From JAWXBR01 sp034440235 (GTDB taxonomy: Bacteria; Bacteroidota; Ignavibacteria; Kapaibacteriales; Kapaibacteriaceae): a stretch of 53,237 nucleotides of DNA. The DNA lies in NCBI GenBank assembly GCA_034440235.1, contig JAWXBR010000015.1, forward strand, positions 1 to 53,237, read 5' to 3'. The position numbers and the translations under genes were made by a program. The notes under the pieces were generated by a model. The model was not told where the DNA came from, did no database searches, and saw only the letters and a list, made by a program, of their open reading frames with translations. This document shows, in pieces, positions 35,468 to 43,858 of this stretch (the first letter of the stretch is position 1; the number at the start of each line of letters is the position of its first letter).

Positions 35468-36676
35468 ATGAAACTATCTACTACTTTTTTACTCTCTCTG
35501 ATTGTTGTGTTGTGCTCTTGCACGAAGATGCCGTTTGCTGATACCTATGCACCTGCTGAATTAAAGCAACGTCAGAACGGACTGTATGTGCAGGATTTTG
35601 CATCACAACAGAAGAAATTCAACGACGTGATGGCGAAGATCAAGGCAAGTCCGGACGTTCCATCGAATTACACCGCTCTCGCACAGGTCTACATGTACGA
35701 AGCTCGCGTTACTGGCGAACACCCATACTATTATCCAGCAGCACTAGCAGCACTCGACGAAGCAATTGAGATAGACAAAAAGAACACCGAAGCACTGTCA
35801 TTAAAAACTAGCGTGCTTCTTTCGTTGCACCGTTTTGCAGAAGCACATACGCTTGCAAAACAACTTACAGTAGATGTAGCAGGTTCTTCTGCCGCTTATG
35901 GCATGTTGTGTGATGCGAACGTAGAGCTCGGCTACTATGCGGATGCTGTTAAGGCAGCCGACCGCATGATGGCGATGCGTCCCGGACTCGAAGCATACGC
36001 ACGTGTGTCGTACCTGCGCGAAATTCATGGCGACAACGATGGCGCAATCGATGCTATGCGTATGGCTGTCAAGGCAGGCTTGCCTGGCACCGAAGATGCT
36101 GCATGGACGCGCACAACGTTTGGCAATGTGTTATTTCATCAGGGCAAGATTGCAGAAGCGGAAGAACAGTATCAACTCGCTCGCCTCGAACGCACAGACT
36201 ACCCCTTTGCGCTTGCAGGACTGGCATCTGTACGACAATCACAAAAGCGATCCGACGAAGCCATGCAACTACTCGATGCAGCTATAAAGATGGTGCCCGA
36301 AGTTTCGTTCGTCGAAAAGAAAGCAGAGATCGAACAAGAACGTGGCAACGCTGACGGTGTAACTGCATTACTTGCAGAAATAGAAACGATGATGAATGAA
36401 GACGAGCAGGCCGGACATATCAATTACTCTGACCGTGCTCTGCTGTACTCGCGCTTTAACTACAAACCAGAAGTAGCGCTCGAGAACGCCCGTAAAGACA
36501 TCGCAATACGTCCAGACAACATCACATCGCAATACGCCATGGCCTATGCATTGTATCGCAATGGCAAGTCGATTGAAGCAAAAACATACATGGATAAAGC
36601 ACTTCGCATGAAAACACGCAACGCCGACATGCTTGCAGTTGCATCGCTCATCAATAGCAAGCAAAAAAGTCTGTAA
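35468..36676 (+). CDS. TPR-repeat lipoprotein
   Basis: A 402-aa protein with a lipoprotein signal (LLSLIVVLCSCTK, lipid-attached Cys in LCSC at residue 19). The rest is helical TPR repeats: ALAALDEAIEIDKKNTEALS, AAYGMLCDANVELGYYADAV, GNVLFHQGKIAEAEEQYQLA, YALYRNGKSIEAKTYMDKAL and others. The product should be anchored in the inner leaflet of the outer membrane facing the periplasm and act as a protein-protein scaffold. It is followed after 5 bp by the TonB-dependent receptor, so the pair is almost certainly an operon in which the lipoprotein assists the receptor. Confidence 0.88.
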   Translation: MKLSTTFLLSLIVVLCSCTKMPFADTYAPAELKQRQNGLYVQDFASQQKKFNDVMAKIKASPDVPSNYTALAQVYMYEARVTGEHPYYYPAALAALDEAIEIDKKNTEALSLKTSVLLSLHRFAEAHTLAKQLTVDVAGSSAAYGMLCDANVELGYYADAVKAADRMMAMRPGLEAYARVSYLREIHGDNDGAIDAMRMAVKAGLPGTEDAAWTRTTFGNVLFHQGKIAEAEEQYQLARLERTDYPFALAGLASVRQSQKRSDEAMQLLDAAIKMVPEVSFVEKKAEIEQERGNADGVTALLAEIETMMNEDEQAGHINYSDRALLYSRFNYKPEVALENARKDIAIRPDNITSQYAMAYALYRNGKSIEAKTYMDKALRMKTRNADMLAVASLINSKQKSL

Positions 36677-36681
36677 AGTCA

Positions 36682-38787
36682 ATGCTACACTTCTTCGCCA
36701 AACTTGTCACCGCTGTTCGTTTGGTACTACCACTCTTCGCGCTTTCGATGCTCTCGATGCTCTCGATGCTCTCATTGCTTTCGATGATCTCGGTAGATGC
36801 ATCTGCGCAAATGCAGAAGACTAAAACATCCGACACTACTGTCTATAAGGCGGCACCTGTCGAAGTGGTAATTGAGCGCGCCGTATCTGCTGCAACCGAT
36901 CAGACGTTTCGTGCAAAAGATCTACTGCTACTGCCACACAACTCTGCGCAAGATTTACTGCGCATTGTTCCAGGACTTGTTATTTCGCAACACGCTGGTG
37001 GTGGTAAGGCCGAGCAAATCTTTTTGCGTGGCTTCGATGCCGATCATGGTACGGACATTAACATTAGCGTCGATGGCGCACCGGTAAACATGGTGTCGCA
37101 CGGACACGGTCAGGGCTATGCCGATTTACATTTCATCATCCCTGAAACCATCGAACGCGTAGACGTCGTGAAGGGTCCGTACTTCGCCAGCTACGGCGAC
37201 CTTACCACCGCAGGTGCAGTAACCTTCCACACTGCAGATACATTGGCTAACAACATCGCAAAACTCGAAGGCGGATTGTTCGGCACGTATCGCGGACTTG
37301 GCCTTGTTACCACTAAGCTGGGCACAACACATGCATACGCCGGTGCCGAGTTCTCTGCCACGCAGGGTTACTTCGAACTACCGCAAGAGTTCACGCGCCT
37401 CAACCTCATTGCAAAGACATACACACCGATATCTGAGCAAACTGCTTTCACTTCAACGATCATGACATTCACATCGAAGTGGAACGCAAGTGGTCAGGTT
37501 CCCGACCGTGCCGTGCAAAGCGGAGTGATAACACCATTCGGCTCCATCGACCCGAATGAAGGCGGTACAACAAGTCGCACAACGTTCCAGCTCGCCCTCG
37601 AAGAGAGCGGTCTCGACCCCATTACTCTTCGTGCTTCGCTTACTGATTATCGTTTTAGACTGTTCAGCAACTTTACATTCTTTGCTGCAGACTCTGTAAA
37701 TGGCGACATGATCGAGCAAACCGATCAGCGTGCGGTGCTTGCTCTGTTCGCTCAAAAGAAATTTCAATACATGGCGGACGGTGTGGGCATGCAAACTTCC
37801 GTGGGCGCCAACCTACGTTACGACAACGTACATACAGCGCTTTACCACGACTCCGTACGTACGCGCCTTTCAACCACGCGCGACAATGCAATCAAGCAAA
37901 CCAATGTTGGTGTATTCGCAGAACAGAAGATTGTATTCTCGAATCTCACGGCGTTGTTTGGCGCACGTGCAGACTACTTTAGTTTCAATGTTGAAAATCT
38001 TGCTGTGCAAGGGGCTGCTGCGCAGGGGGTCGTTCCGAAGGGAACGACGACAAAGATTGTCGTTTCTCCAAAAGCTAACCTTTCATACATGTTCAACGAC
38101 AACGCGACGATGTTTCTTAACTCGGGCTTTGGCTTTCACTCGAATGATGCGCGTGCAGCAGTCAGCAACCCATCGCAAGCTGTTGTTCCACGTGCCTTTG
38201 GTGCGGAGCTTGGCGCCCGCTGGGCTGATGATGTTGTTGCTGTCTCCGCTGCTACCTGGATGCTCGACCTTGAAAGCGAGTTTGTGTGGATAGGCGATGA
38301 AGGCACCACAGAAGAAGCCGGACGTTCGCGTCGCATAGGTATCGACCTCGAAGCTCGCGTGCATCCCGTGTCGTGGTTTACCGTTGGCGGCAATGCGACG
38401 CTGTCGCGTGGCCGACTGCGCGACTTACCCGAAGGTGAGAATTACATCGCATTGGCGCCGATCCTTACCCTAACATCGTTTGCAGTGTTTGAGTTTGACG
38501 CATTCTCGGCTGCATTGCGTCTTCGACACATTGGTACACGTCCGGCGAACGAATCGTACAGCGTCGTGGCAAGCGGCTACAGCATCGTCGACTTAAACGG
38601 GACAGTGCCGCTAACGAGCGCACTCGATCTTACAATGCAAATAGAAAATCTCTTGAATGTGTCGTGGCGCGAGGCGCAGTTCGACACGCAGAGTCGCCTT
38701 CGCAGTGAATCGGAATCAGTTTCAGAGATTCACTATACACCAGGAACGCCGTTTAACGTACGCCTCGGTGTAGGCATGCGCTTCTAA
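36682..38787 (+). CDS. TonB-dependent outer-membrane receptor
   Basis: A 701-aa protein. The signal peptide contains an unusual LSMLSMLSMLSLLSMI run and ends at ASAQ. The plug domain covers roughly 50-175: LLLLPHNSAQDLLRIVPGLV, AEQIFLRGFDADHGTDINIS, VDGAPVNMVSHGHGQGYADL, ETIERVDVVKGPYFASYGD. The remainder is a beta-barrel ending GVRMF-like (VGMRF) with a terminal aromatic. The histidine-rich HGHGQGYADLHF segment characterises a receptor subgroup found with TPR lipoproteins and DUF4331 proteins; metal uptake is a guess. It starts 5 bp after the TPR gene. Its 3' end overlaps the convergent membrane-protein gene by 4 bp. Confidence 0.92.
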   Translation: MLHFFAKLVTAVRLVLPLFALSMLSMLSMLSLLSMISVDASAQMQKTKTSDTTVYKAAPVEVVIERAVSAATDQTFRAKDLLLLPHNSAQDLLRIVPGLVISQHAGGGKAEQIFLRGFDADHGTDINISVDGAPVNMVSHGHGQGYADLHFIIPETIERVDVVKGPYFASYGDLTTAGAVTFHTADTLANNIAKLEGGLFGTYRGLGLVTTKLGTTHAYAGAEFSATQGYFELPQEFTRLNLIAKTYTPISEQTAFTSTIMTFTSKWNASGQVPDRAVQSGVITPFGSIDPNEGGTTSRTTFQLALEESGLDPITLRASLTDYRFRLFSNFTFFAADSVNGDMIEQTDQRAVLALFAQKKFQYMADGVGMQTSVGANLRYDNVHTALYHDSVRTRLSTTRDNAIKQTNVGVFAEQKIVFSNLTALFGARADYFSFNVENLAVQGAAAQGVVPKGTTTKIVVSPKANLSYMFNDNATMFLNSGFGFHSNDARAAVSNPSQAVVPRAFGAELGARWADDVVAVSAATWMLDLESEFVWIGDEGTTEEAGRSRRIGIDLEARVHPVSWFTVGGNATLSRGRLRDLPEGENYIALAPILTLTSFAVFEFDAFSAALRLRHIGTRPANESYSVVASGYSIVDLNGTVPLTSALDLTMQIENLLNVSWREAQFDTQSRLRSESESVSEIHYTPGTPFNVRLGVGMRF
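36742..36786 (+). repeat. 9-bp tandem repeat inside TonB-receptor signal peptide
   Basis: Five consecutive 9-bp units (consensus CTCTCGATG: 36742, 36751, 36760, 36769, 36778) encode the repeated L-S-M tripeptide in the hydrophobic core of the signal peptide. Slippage by whole units keeps the reading frame and only lengthens or shortens the hydrophobic stretch, so it could tune export. Confidence 0.85.
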
Positions 38788-39518
38788 ACGATAGGTGCCT
38801 GAACGTTCTCGACGTTACTTGTTCGAAGTAGTTTTCGTGTGATGACGATGTGCGATATCATAGCAATGGTTACTAACACAACTGGTAGCCACACATAGGG
38901 AAAGAACAATACCCATGTGTTGAGGTGATGTGGCTCGGCGCCGAGTGCATGCACCATTGGAGAAGTGGCAATAGCTATCATGGCAATTGCAAGAAGGCAA
39001 TAGATGCCGATAAGATTCCAAATCCAGATGACGATGCGGGGCACGGACTTTCCGGCTCTGAGCATCGAGAAAATTAGAAGGGCGCCTATACCAGTGATGA
39101 TGTCGAAGTTGTAGCCAGAGTAAGACAACGCATGAGGCATAACGCCGGCACGTGCGGCACTGTGCATCACGAGCTCTAGGGGCAGGCGGAAGATTTGTAG
39201 TCCGATGAGTGCCATGAGTGGCACATCTACAGCTGCTCGAGCTCCAAAGCGTGAGAAGCCCAAGGCGAGTGACCCCGTAAGTACTAGTGCAATCATAACG
39301 GCCATTGGCGGTGGAGTTAGATCTAGTCGGGACATAACACCAGTCAACGCCAGAATGGCGCTAATGGTCATCACGGATACCACACCAGCAGTTAATCGCA
39401 CCTTCAATACACTACTGCCGCTCGCAAATAATCTCACGAAATAGATAGCCACGACGACTGCGATGAAACCAATACCGTAGGCCGAAAGCGCGTGGAATTC
39501 TGGTGCAACAGCGTTCAT
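38784..39518 (-). CDS. Multi-pass membrane protein of unknown function
   Basis: A 244-aa protein from the ATG at 39518 (MNAVAPEFHALSAYGIG); codons upstream of it look non-coding. It has six or seven hydrophobic segments (GFIAVVVAIYFVRLF, VVSVMTISAILALTGVM, PPPMAVMIALVLTGSLALGF, GIYCLLAIAMIAIATSPMVH, VWLPVVLVTIAMISHIVI). The conserved-looking periplasmic or cytoplasmic residues are RLPLELVMHSAARAGVMP and FDIITGIGALLI. I recognise it as a recurrent uncharacterised bacterial membrane protein but know no function. It converges on, and overlaps by 4 bp, the TonB receptor gene. Divergent from the GH5 gene, with only 57 bp between starts. Confidence 0.7.
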   Translation of the reverse strand: MNAVAPEFHALSAYGIGFIAVVVAIYFVRLFASGSSVLKVRLTAGVVSVMTISAILALTGVMSRLDLTPPPMAVMIALVLTGSLALGFSRFGARAAVDVPLMALIGLQIFRLPLELVMHSAARAGVMPHALSYSGYNFDIITGIGALLIFSMLRAGKSVPRIVIWIWNLIGIYCLLAIAMIAIATSPMVHALGAEPHHLNTWVLFFPYVWLPVVLVTIAMISHIVITRKLLRTSNVENVQAPIV

Positions 39519-39575
39519 TAGAACCAAGTAGTAGTTAGTTTTGGGATGCGCTGCAAACCTACAAGAAAGCACACC

Positions 39576-40934
39576 ATGAGCCCCTTTTTGCGCCTTACCC
39601 TACTGTTTAGATCTGTGGCACTGTGCCTTGTCTGTGCAACACTCGTTATGGTGAACGTACATGCGCAGCCGATTACGTATCCGGGGTTGCGGGTGGTTGG
39701 ACGTCAGCTCTATACACCATGCAACGACAAGGTTGTGCTGCGTGGGGTGAACAAGATGATTGTATGGACATCCGATCTTGCTCTGCGCAAACAGTCGTAC
39801 GTCGAAATTCGCAAGAGCGGTGCGAACTGTGTGCGCATAGTGTGGTTAGTGCAGCCCGGACAGTATGAGGTGGATGCTGGGGTTGACGGACTTGACAGGA
39901 CTATTCAGGATTGTATTGACAACGACATGATTCCAATGATTGAGCTGCACGATGCAACGGGACAATGGTCGAAACTTCAGATGATACTTGATTACTGGAA
40001 ACGTCCAGACGTCGTAGCCGTTATCAAGAAACACGAGAAATACCTGATTGTTAACATTGCTAATGAATGCGGCGAGTATGAAGTCACCGACGAAATGTTT
40101 AAGTCTGGCTACGAATCTGCACTGACGCAATTACGTAGCGCTGGCATCCACACACCACTTGTAATCGACGCTGCAGATTGGGGAAAGAATCTTGAGCAGT
40201 TGGTGCGAGTCGGTTCATATCTAATAGATAAAGACCCAGACAAAAACGTGATGTTCAGCGTGCACATGTATTGGTCGAAAAACGATGGTGCAGACGCGAA
40301 CTACATTACAAGCCAGATGCAGTCGGCTGTAAACGTCGGACTCCCTTTTATGATTGGTGAGTTTGCGGGCTTGTTTAATCGTGGTGGAGCCTGTACATAC
40401 GAGGCCGATTATGAGACGATGATACAGAGAGCACAAGAAATGGAAGTCGGATATCTGCCATGGGAATGGGGTCCGGGCAACGAAACCGCACATCCAACAT
40501 GTACCGTTATGAACATGACTACGAACAACTATTACAACACATTACAGGCCGGTTGGGCTACCGCCATAGTTCTGACAAGTCCGAACAGCATTAAGAATAC
40601 CTCAATTACTCCGCAATACATCGTCGATGGTGGAATGTGTACACCAAGTAGCGTGGACGAGATCGCATCCAACATTGCAGATGTTACCATTGCACCAAAC
40701 CCATTCAGCGAGAGTGCACGCATTACCGTGTGCACGCCGCGTGATGGCAATCTTCGCATTACGATTGTAAACGTATTTGGTGAGGCTGTTGCTGTTGTGT
40801 GCGACGAGTATACGTTGCGTGGACGTCGTGACATCACACTTAACATTCCTTACGACGTATCAGGTGGCGCGCTGTTCTGTTGCGTGGAATCGAATGGATC
40901 GCGAGTGCTTCGTCAAATTCAGATTATTCGGTAG
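39576..40934 (+). CDS. GH5-like beta-mannanase/cellulase, type IX cargo
   Basis: A 452-aa protein from the ATG at 39576 with signal peptide (SVALCLVCATLVMVNVHAQ). The catalytic TIM-barrel matches glycoside hydrolase family 5. It has VLRGVNKM near the start and RIVWLV after the second strand. The acid/base Glu is in VNIANECGE (N163, E164), followed by SVHMYW (H230, Y232). The nucleophile Glu is in MIGEFAG (E262). Then comes PWEWGPGN. The last ~75 residues (IAPNPFSESARITV, RQIQIIR) are a type IX sorting domain. It probably hydrolyses mannan or another beta-1,4-glucan at the cell surface. Its 3' end overlaps the convergent membrane gene by 11 bp. All catalytic residues are present. Confidence 0.85.
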   Translation: MSPFLRLTLLFRSVALCLVCATLVMVNVHAQPITYPGLRVVGRQLYTPCNDKVVLRGVNKMIVWTSDLALRKQSYVEIRKSGANCVRIVWLVQPGQYEVDAGVDGLDRTIQDCIDNDMIPMIELHDATGQWSKLQMILDYWKRPDVVAVIKKHEKYLIVNIANECGEYEVTDEMFKSGYESALTQLRSAGIHTPLVIDAADWGKNLEQLVRVGSYLIDKDPDKNVMFSVHMYWSKNDGADANYITSQMQSAVNVGLPFMIGEFAGLFNRGGACTYEADYETMIQRAQEMEVGYLPWEWGPGNETAHPTCTVMNMTTNNYYNTLQAGWATAIVLTSPNSIKNTSITPQYIVDGGMCTPSSVDEIASNIADVTIAPNPFSESARITVCTPRDGNLRITIVNVFGEAVAVVCDEYTLRGRRDITLNIPYDVSGGALFCCVESNGSRVLRQIQIIR

Positions 40935-41349
40935 AAGCAACAACTTCTTCGTTAGTCGCAACAGCAGTTTTCAGTTGTTCTTCCTTCAGATTGGCGTCTA
41001 GTCGTTCGGCCTTTATGTCTATGCGAATGCGTGCAAAGAGATTCATCAGAACGTTCGCTACCCACACCAATGCGAAGCCGCCAATCAAGTAGCCGCGCCA
41101 GTCTTTGAACACCAGGTGGAAATCGGTTAAGGCAACAAAGAAGGCAGCGACATAATGCGAGAAGCAATACTCGCACGTAAACAAGTAAAAAAACTTACGA
41201 ACTAGAATGTTGCGCGAAGTCTTGAATTTCTCGACGCAATAGTCATGAGGCTCTCGAAAGACCTCTTCGTGCGTAACGGTCCACGATATACTAGCAACGG
41301 GCAGGGCCAGAATTGCTAACAGCAGGAGATCTGTTGCATGAACAATCAT
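40924..41349 (-). CDS. DUF1360-like small membrane protein
   Basis: A 141-aa protein starting MIVHATDLLLLAILALPVAS. The ATG overlaps the stop of the preceding reductase gene (ATGA), so this start is preferred over the open upstream frame. It has ISWTVTHEEVFREP, then a paired-cysteine segment FTCEYCFSHYVAAFFVAL. Another hydrophobic segment follows and the tail is charged and helical. The 'SxTIT...F.P' and 'C.YC.sHW.A' pattern resembles DUF1360 (bacterial membrane proteins of unknown function). Co-translated with the F420-reductase-like gene. Confidence 0.6.
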   Translation of the reverse strand: MIVHATDLLLLAILALPVASISWTVTHEEVFREPHDYCVEKFKTSRNILVRKFFYLFTCEYCFSHYVAAFFVALTDFHLVFKDWRGYLIGGFALVWVANVLMNLFARIRIDIKAERLDANLKEEQLKTAVATNEEVVASTE

Positions 41350-41996
41350 GCGGTTTGCACGTGCAGGTTGAACATCGGCGAACCAACTGTACCCCACAGA
41401 CGAATCCAGAGCGGAAGAATCATCTCGGTACCACGTGCCGTGGTGATGTCGCCCAGATCGTGCACGATTTTCCAGCCAAACCAATCGTGTAGTAATTGCT
41501 TTACTTGAGCCTTGGCATCTGCATCATTACCGCTAACGAAAAGATCGTGGTTGCCGGGAAGCAGCGACGCGTCAACCATGATGCTTGCGTTTACCGTATT
41601 GAGGGTCTTCACAACTTTTAGATCTGGAAACGCCGATTGAATACGTTCGGCAAGTGAGTCGTCGTTACACACAAACAGCGTCGGAGGCATGCCCTTCGAA
41701 AAATCGAGTGGATTTGCAACATCTATCAGCACCTTGCCCGCAAGGGCAGACCCCTCACAAGATTTTAGTGCATCGATCGATGCTGCACCATTTGTACAAT
41801 TAAAAAGCAATTCGCCATGCAGCGCAGCGTCAGCGAACGTTCCAAACGTTGCCATGGAGCCTGCATTTTCTGCCCATGTAGCGCCTGCTTCACTCGTAGT
41901 AGAGCGCGAACCCATGCACACTTCGTGTCCGAGCTGTACCAATTTGCCTGCAATGGCTTTTCCCACCATGCCTGTACCCAAAACGCCTATTTTCAT
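41346..41996 (-). CDS. NADPH/F420-dependent reductase-like (Rossmann fold) protein
   Basis: A 216-aa protein. MKIGVLGTGMVGKAIAGKLV carries the Rossmann GxGxxG motif at the very N-terminus. It is followed by GSRS at the end of beta-2 (the R/S/T residues favour NADP over NAD), KVLIDVANPLDFS, VVKTLNTVNA and DLFVSGND. This order matches the NADPH:F420 oxidoreductase/'YwnB'-like NAD(P)-binding family. It probably catalyses hydride transfer from NADPH; the acceptor is unknown, since F420 biosynthesis has not been seen here. It is the first gene of a two-gene unit with the DUF1360-like membrane protein (ATGA overlap), and divergent from the metallo-hydrolase. Confidence 0.8.
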   Translation of the reverse strand: MKIGVLGTGMVGKAIAGKLVQLGHEVCMGSRSTTSEAGATWAENAGSMATFGTFADAALHGELLFNCTNGAASIDALKSCEGSALAGKVLIDVANPLDFSKGMPPTLFVCNDDSLAERIQSAFPDLKVVKTLNTVNASIMVDASLLPGNHDLFVSGNDADAKAQVKQLLHDWFGWKIVHDLGDITTARGTEMILPLWIRLWGTVGSPMFNLHVQTA

Positions 41997-42059
41997 CTGC
42001 GACCTCGGTAATGTTGTAGGGTGTGTTTACGATTTTCTTCTACGAACATACGAGTTGAA

Positions 42060-43010
42060 ATGAGCCTGACGCGTCGATCATTTTTGAACAAATCTGTTGC
42101 GGGTGGACTCGCTGTGGGAATTGCATCTGCGCTCGGACTTCCCCCGAGTATTGCTGCCGCTCCAGCTCAGCACAAGCCTGACCCGACGACCTGGGATAAC
42201 AACGAGTTTACCGCAGCATGGATCGGTCAGTCCACTGTCTTCATCAACTTTCACGGCGTGAAGATTATCACCGATCCGGTGTTGTACGACTACATCGGAC
42301 TACCGGTGTTCGGCGAGACGATCGGACCTCGCAGACTTACCGACCCAGCGCTGCCGATTGAAGAAATACCTGTACCCGACATCGTGCTGCTTTCGCATGC
42401 ACACATGGATCACATGGACTACGCATCACTTGCATTTCTCACCGAACGCTCACCGGGCGCAATCGATTGCATTACAGCATTCAAAACTTCCGACGTAATC
42501 GAAGACCTCAAATGGAAGTCGCTCACAGAACTCGATTGGAGTCAGAAGCACACCCTTAAGGGCATTCAATTCGACGCAATCCCCGTCAAACACTTCGGGT
42601 GGCGCTATCCGTGGGAGTACGACCGTTCGCGCGGACGAGGCAAGACGGGACGCAGCTATAATGGCTACCTGTTAAGGGGCTTCGGACGAAGGGTCGTGTT
42701 CGGTGGCGACACAGCGTACACTACGTCATTCGAAAAGCTTGCCGTTCTCGGTGGCATCGACGTAGCAATAATGCCCATCGGCGCCTACCAGCCATGGCAC
42801 TCTGTACACTGCACACCCGAAGAAGCAGTAGAAATGGCACAAATGATGCAAGCCAGACATTTTTTGCCCATGCACTGCAAAACATTTCGTCAGGGGACAG
42901 AGAATTTCAACGAGCCGCCGAAACGCCTACTCGCTGCCATGAAAAATGTCACTGATATTAAACTTGGTTATATAGAAATCGGCTCGACATATACCGTTCC
43001 GAAAGTATAG
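42060..43010 (+). CDS. Tat-exported metallo-beta-lactamase-fold hydrolase (UlaG/NAPE-PLD-like)
   Basis: A 316-aa protein from the ATG at 42060. The N-terminus TRRSFLNKSVAGGLAVGIAS has the twin-arginine motif, so it should be exported folded. The metal site is in VLLSHAHMDHMDYASL (HxHxDH). Further ligands are in VKHFGWR and VVFGGDTAYTTSF (Asp), and at the C-terminus in FLPMHCKTF (His). AAWIGQSTVFINFHGVKIIT and DPVL at the start match the UlaG/NAPE-PLD-type subfamily, whose members hydrolyse phosphodiesters or lactones. Substrate unknown. The frame is open 13 codons upstream, but the Tat motif position supports the downstream start. Confidence 0.85.
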   Translation: MSLTRRSFLNKSVAGGLAVGIASALGLPPSIAAAPAQHKPDPTTWDNNEFTAAWIGQSTVFINFHGVKIITDPVLYDYIGLPVFGETIGPRRLTDPALPIEEIPVPDIVLLSHAHMDHMDYASLAFLTERSPGAIDCITAFKTSDVIEDLKWKSLTELDWSQKHTLKGIQFDAIPVKHFGWRYPWEYDRSRGRGKTGRSYNGYLLRGFGRRVVFGGDTAYTTSFEKLAVLGGIDVAIMPIGAYQPWHSVHCTPEEAVEMAQMMQARHFLPMHCKTFRQGTENFNEPPKRLLAAMKNVTDIKLGYIEIGSTYTVPKV

Positions 43011-43057
43011 GTACACGACCCGAGATTTCGAATCACACAGTTGCTTAGCACCTAAAG

Positions 43058-43780
43058 CTATTTCTGTGCGACGATAAGCATGTTCGTCGTGTGAATGTAG
43101 TCGCGCCAGCGCACGGCGTGAATGGCACATTGAATGCGTCGGATGAACATGCCGGGACGATAAAAGAGCGCGCGTAACACGCGGACCAGAAATGGGCCTC
43201 CACTCGGATGCAACGGCAGGATATCTACGCTGCTGTAGGGCAGCGATGCAAATAGCTCTTTTGTCGAAATCACGTTTAAATGCAATTCGTGCGTAAGGTC
43301 ACCAAACGACATAACCGTGCCTAACGGTGCATCAATATTCGGTGTCCTGAGAATAATACGTCCACCTGCATTCAAACATTCATGCATTGCCTTGAGTGTC
43401 TCGATGGCTTCGTTGCGTGTAAGATGTTCGATTACGTCCATCATAATAAAGCAGTCGACACGCGGACGTGCCTCGAGCACACTTTCGAGCGTTCCAAGTG
43501 CGACGTTGCGTGCACCTAACGACTGGGCTGCTGCCACCTGTTGCGGACTAATGTCAACGCCCGAGGTATTTGTATAGCCTTCTTCTTGCAGCATTAGAAG
43601 TGCACTGCCATAACCACACCCGAGATCTACGATAGTTGCATTCTTTAGTACCGGGAGGTGGTTCAATAGCGTCTTTTTCAAGTACCACTTATCGTGCTTG
43701 ACTTTTTCGGCCATTTGCTCGGCAGTAGAGCGCGACTGCGCGTCTGTGTATTGCGAGTAAAAATGTTCACGATAACTCAT
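43058..43780 (-). CDS. SAM-dependent methyltransferase
   Basis: A 240-aa class I methyltransferase from the ATG at 43780. An upstream start would add repeated MLRNEG units encoded by the tandem repeat and is less likely. IVDLGCGYGSALLMLQEEGY is motif I (GxGxG SAM loop). SGVDIS supplies the acidic ribose ligand, CFIMMDVIEHLTRNEA is motif post-II with the aromatic/hydrophobic pattern of the Methyltransf_11/23 type, and RIILRTPN is motif III. The C-terminus is basic, possibly membrane-proximal. It follows a glycosyltransferase gene on the same strand, separated only by the repeat, so a role in modifying a surface glycan is plausible. Confidence 0.85.
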   Translation of the reverse strand: MSYREHFYSQYTDAQSRSTAEQMAEKVKHDKWYLKKTLLNHLPVLKNATIVDLGCGYGSALLMLQEEGYTNTSGVDISPQQVAAAQSLGARNVALGTLESVLEARPRVDCFIMMDVIEHLTRNEAIETLKAMHECLNAGGRIILRTPNIDAPLGTVMSFGDLTHELHLNVISTKELFASLPYSSVDILPLHPSGGPFLVRVLRALFYRPGMFIRRIQCAIHAVRWRDYIHTTNMLIVAQK

Positions 43781-43792
43781 GCGCTTACAAGT

Positions 43793-43858
43793 CCCTTCAT
43801 TTCGGAGCATCCCTTCATTTCGGAGCATCCCTTCATTTCGGAGCATCCCTTCATTTCG
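43793..43858. repeat. 18-bp tandem repeat, 3.7 copies, between glycosyltransferase and methyltransferase genes
   Basis: Units of CCCTTCATTTCGGAGCAT start at 43793, 43811 and 43829, and a partial copy continues to 43858. The three full copies are identical. On the minus strand they encode MLRNEG repeated, in the frame of the methyltransferase. The glycosyltransferase stop codon (TGA at 43851-43853) lies inside the last unit. Copy-number change would therefore vary the gap between the two genes, or the N-terminus of the methyltransferase if the upstream ATG is used. Confidence 0.9.

Noticed and set aside
43781..43846. Methyltransferase start at the first MLRNEG unit
   Set aside because: The residues are repeat-encoded and not family-like; the ATG at 43780 begins a natural N-terminus. 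Kept only as a possibility.
43793..43858. Second CRISPR-like candidate
   Set aside because: Perfect head-to-tail 18-bp units with no spacers.
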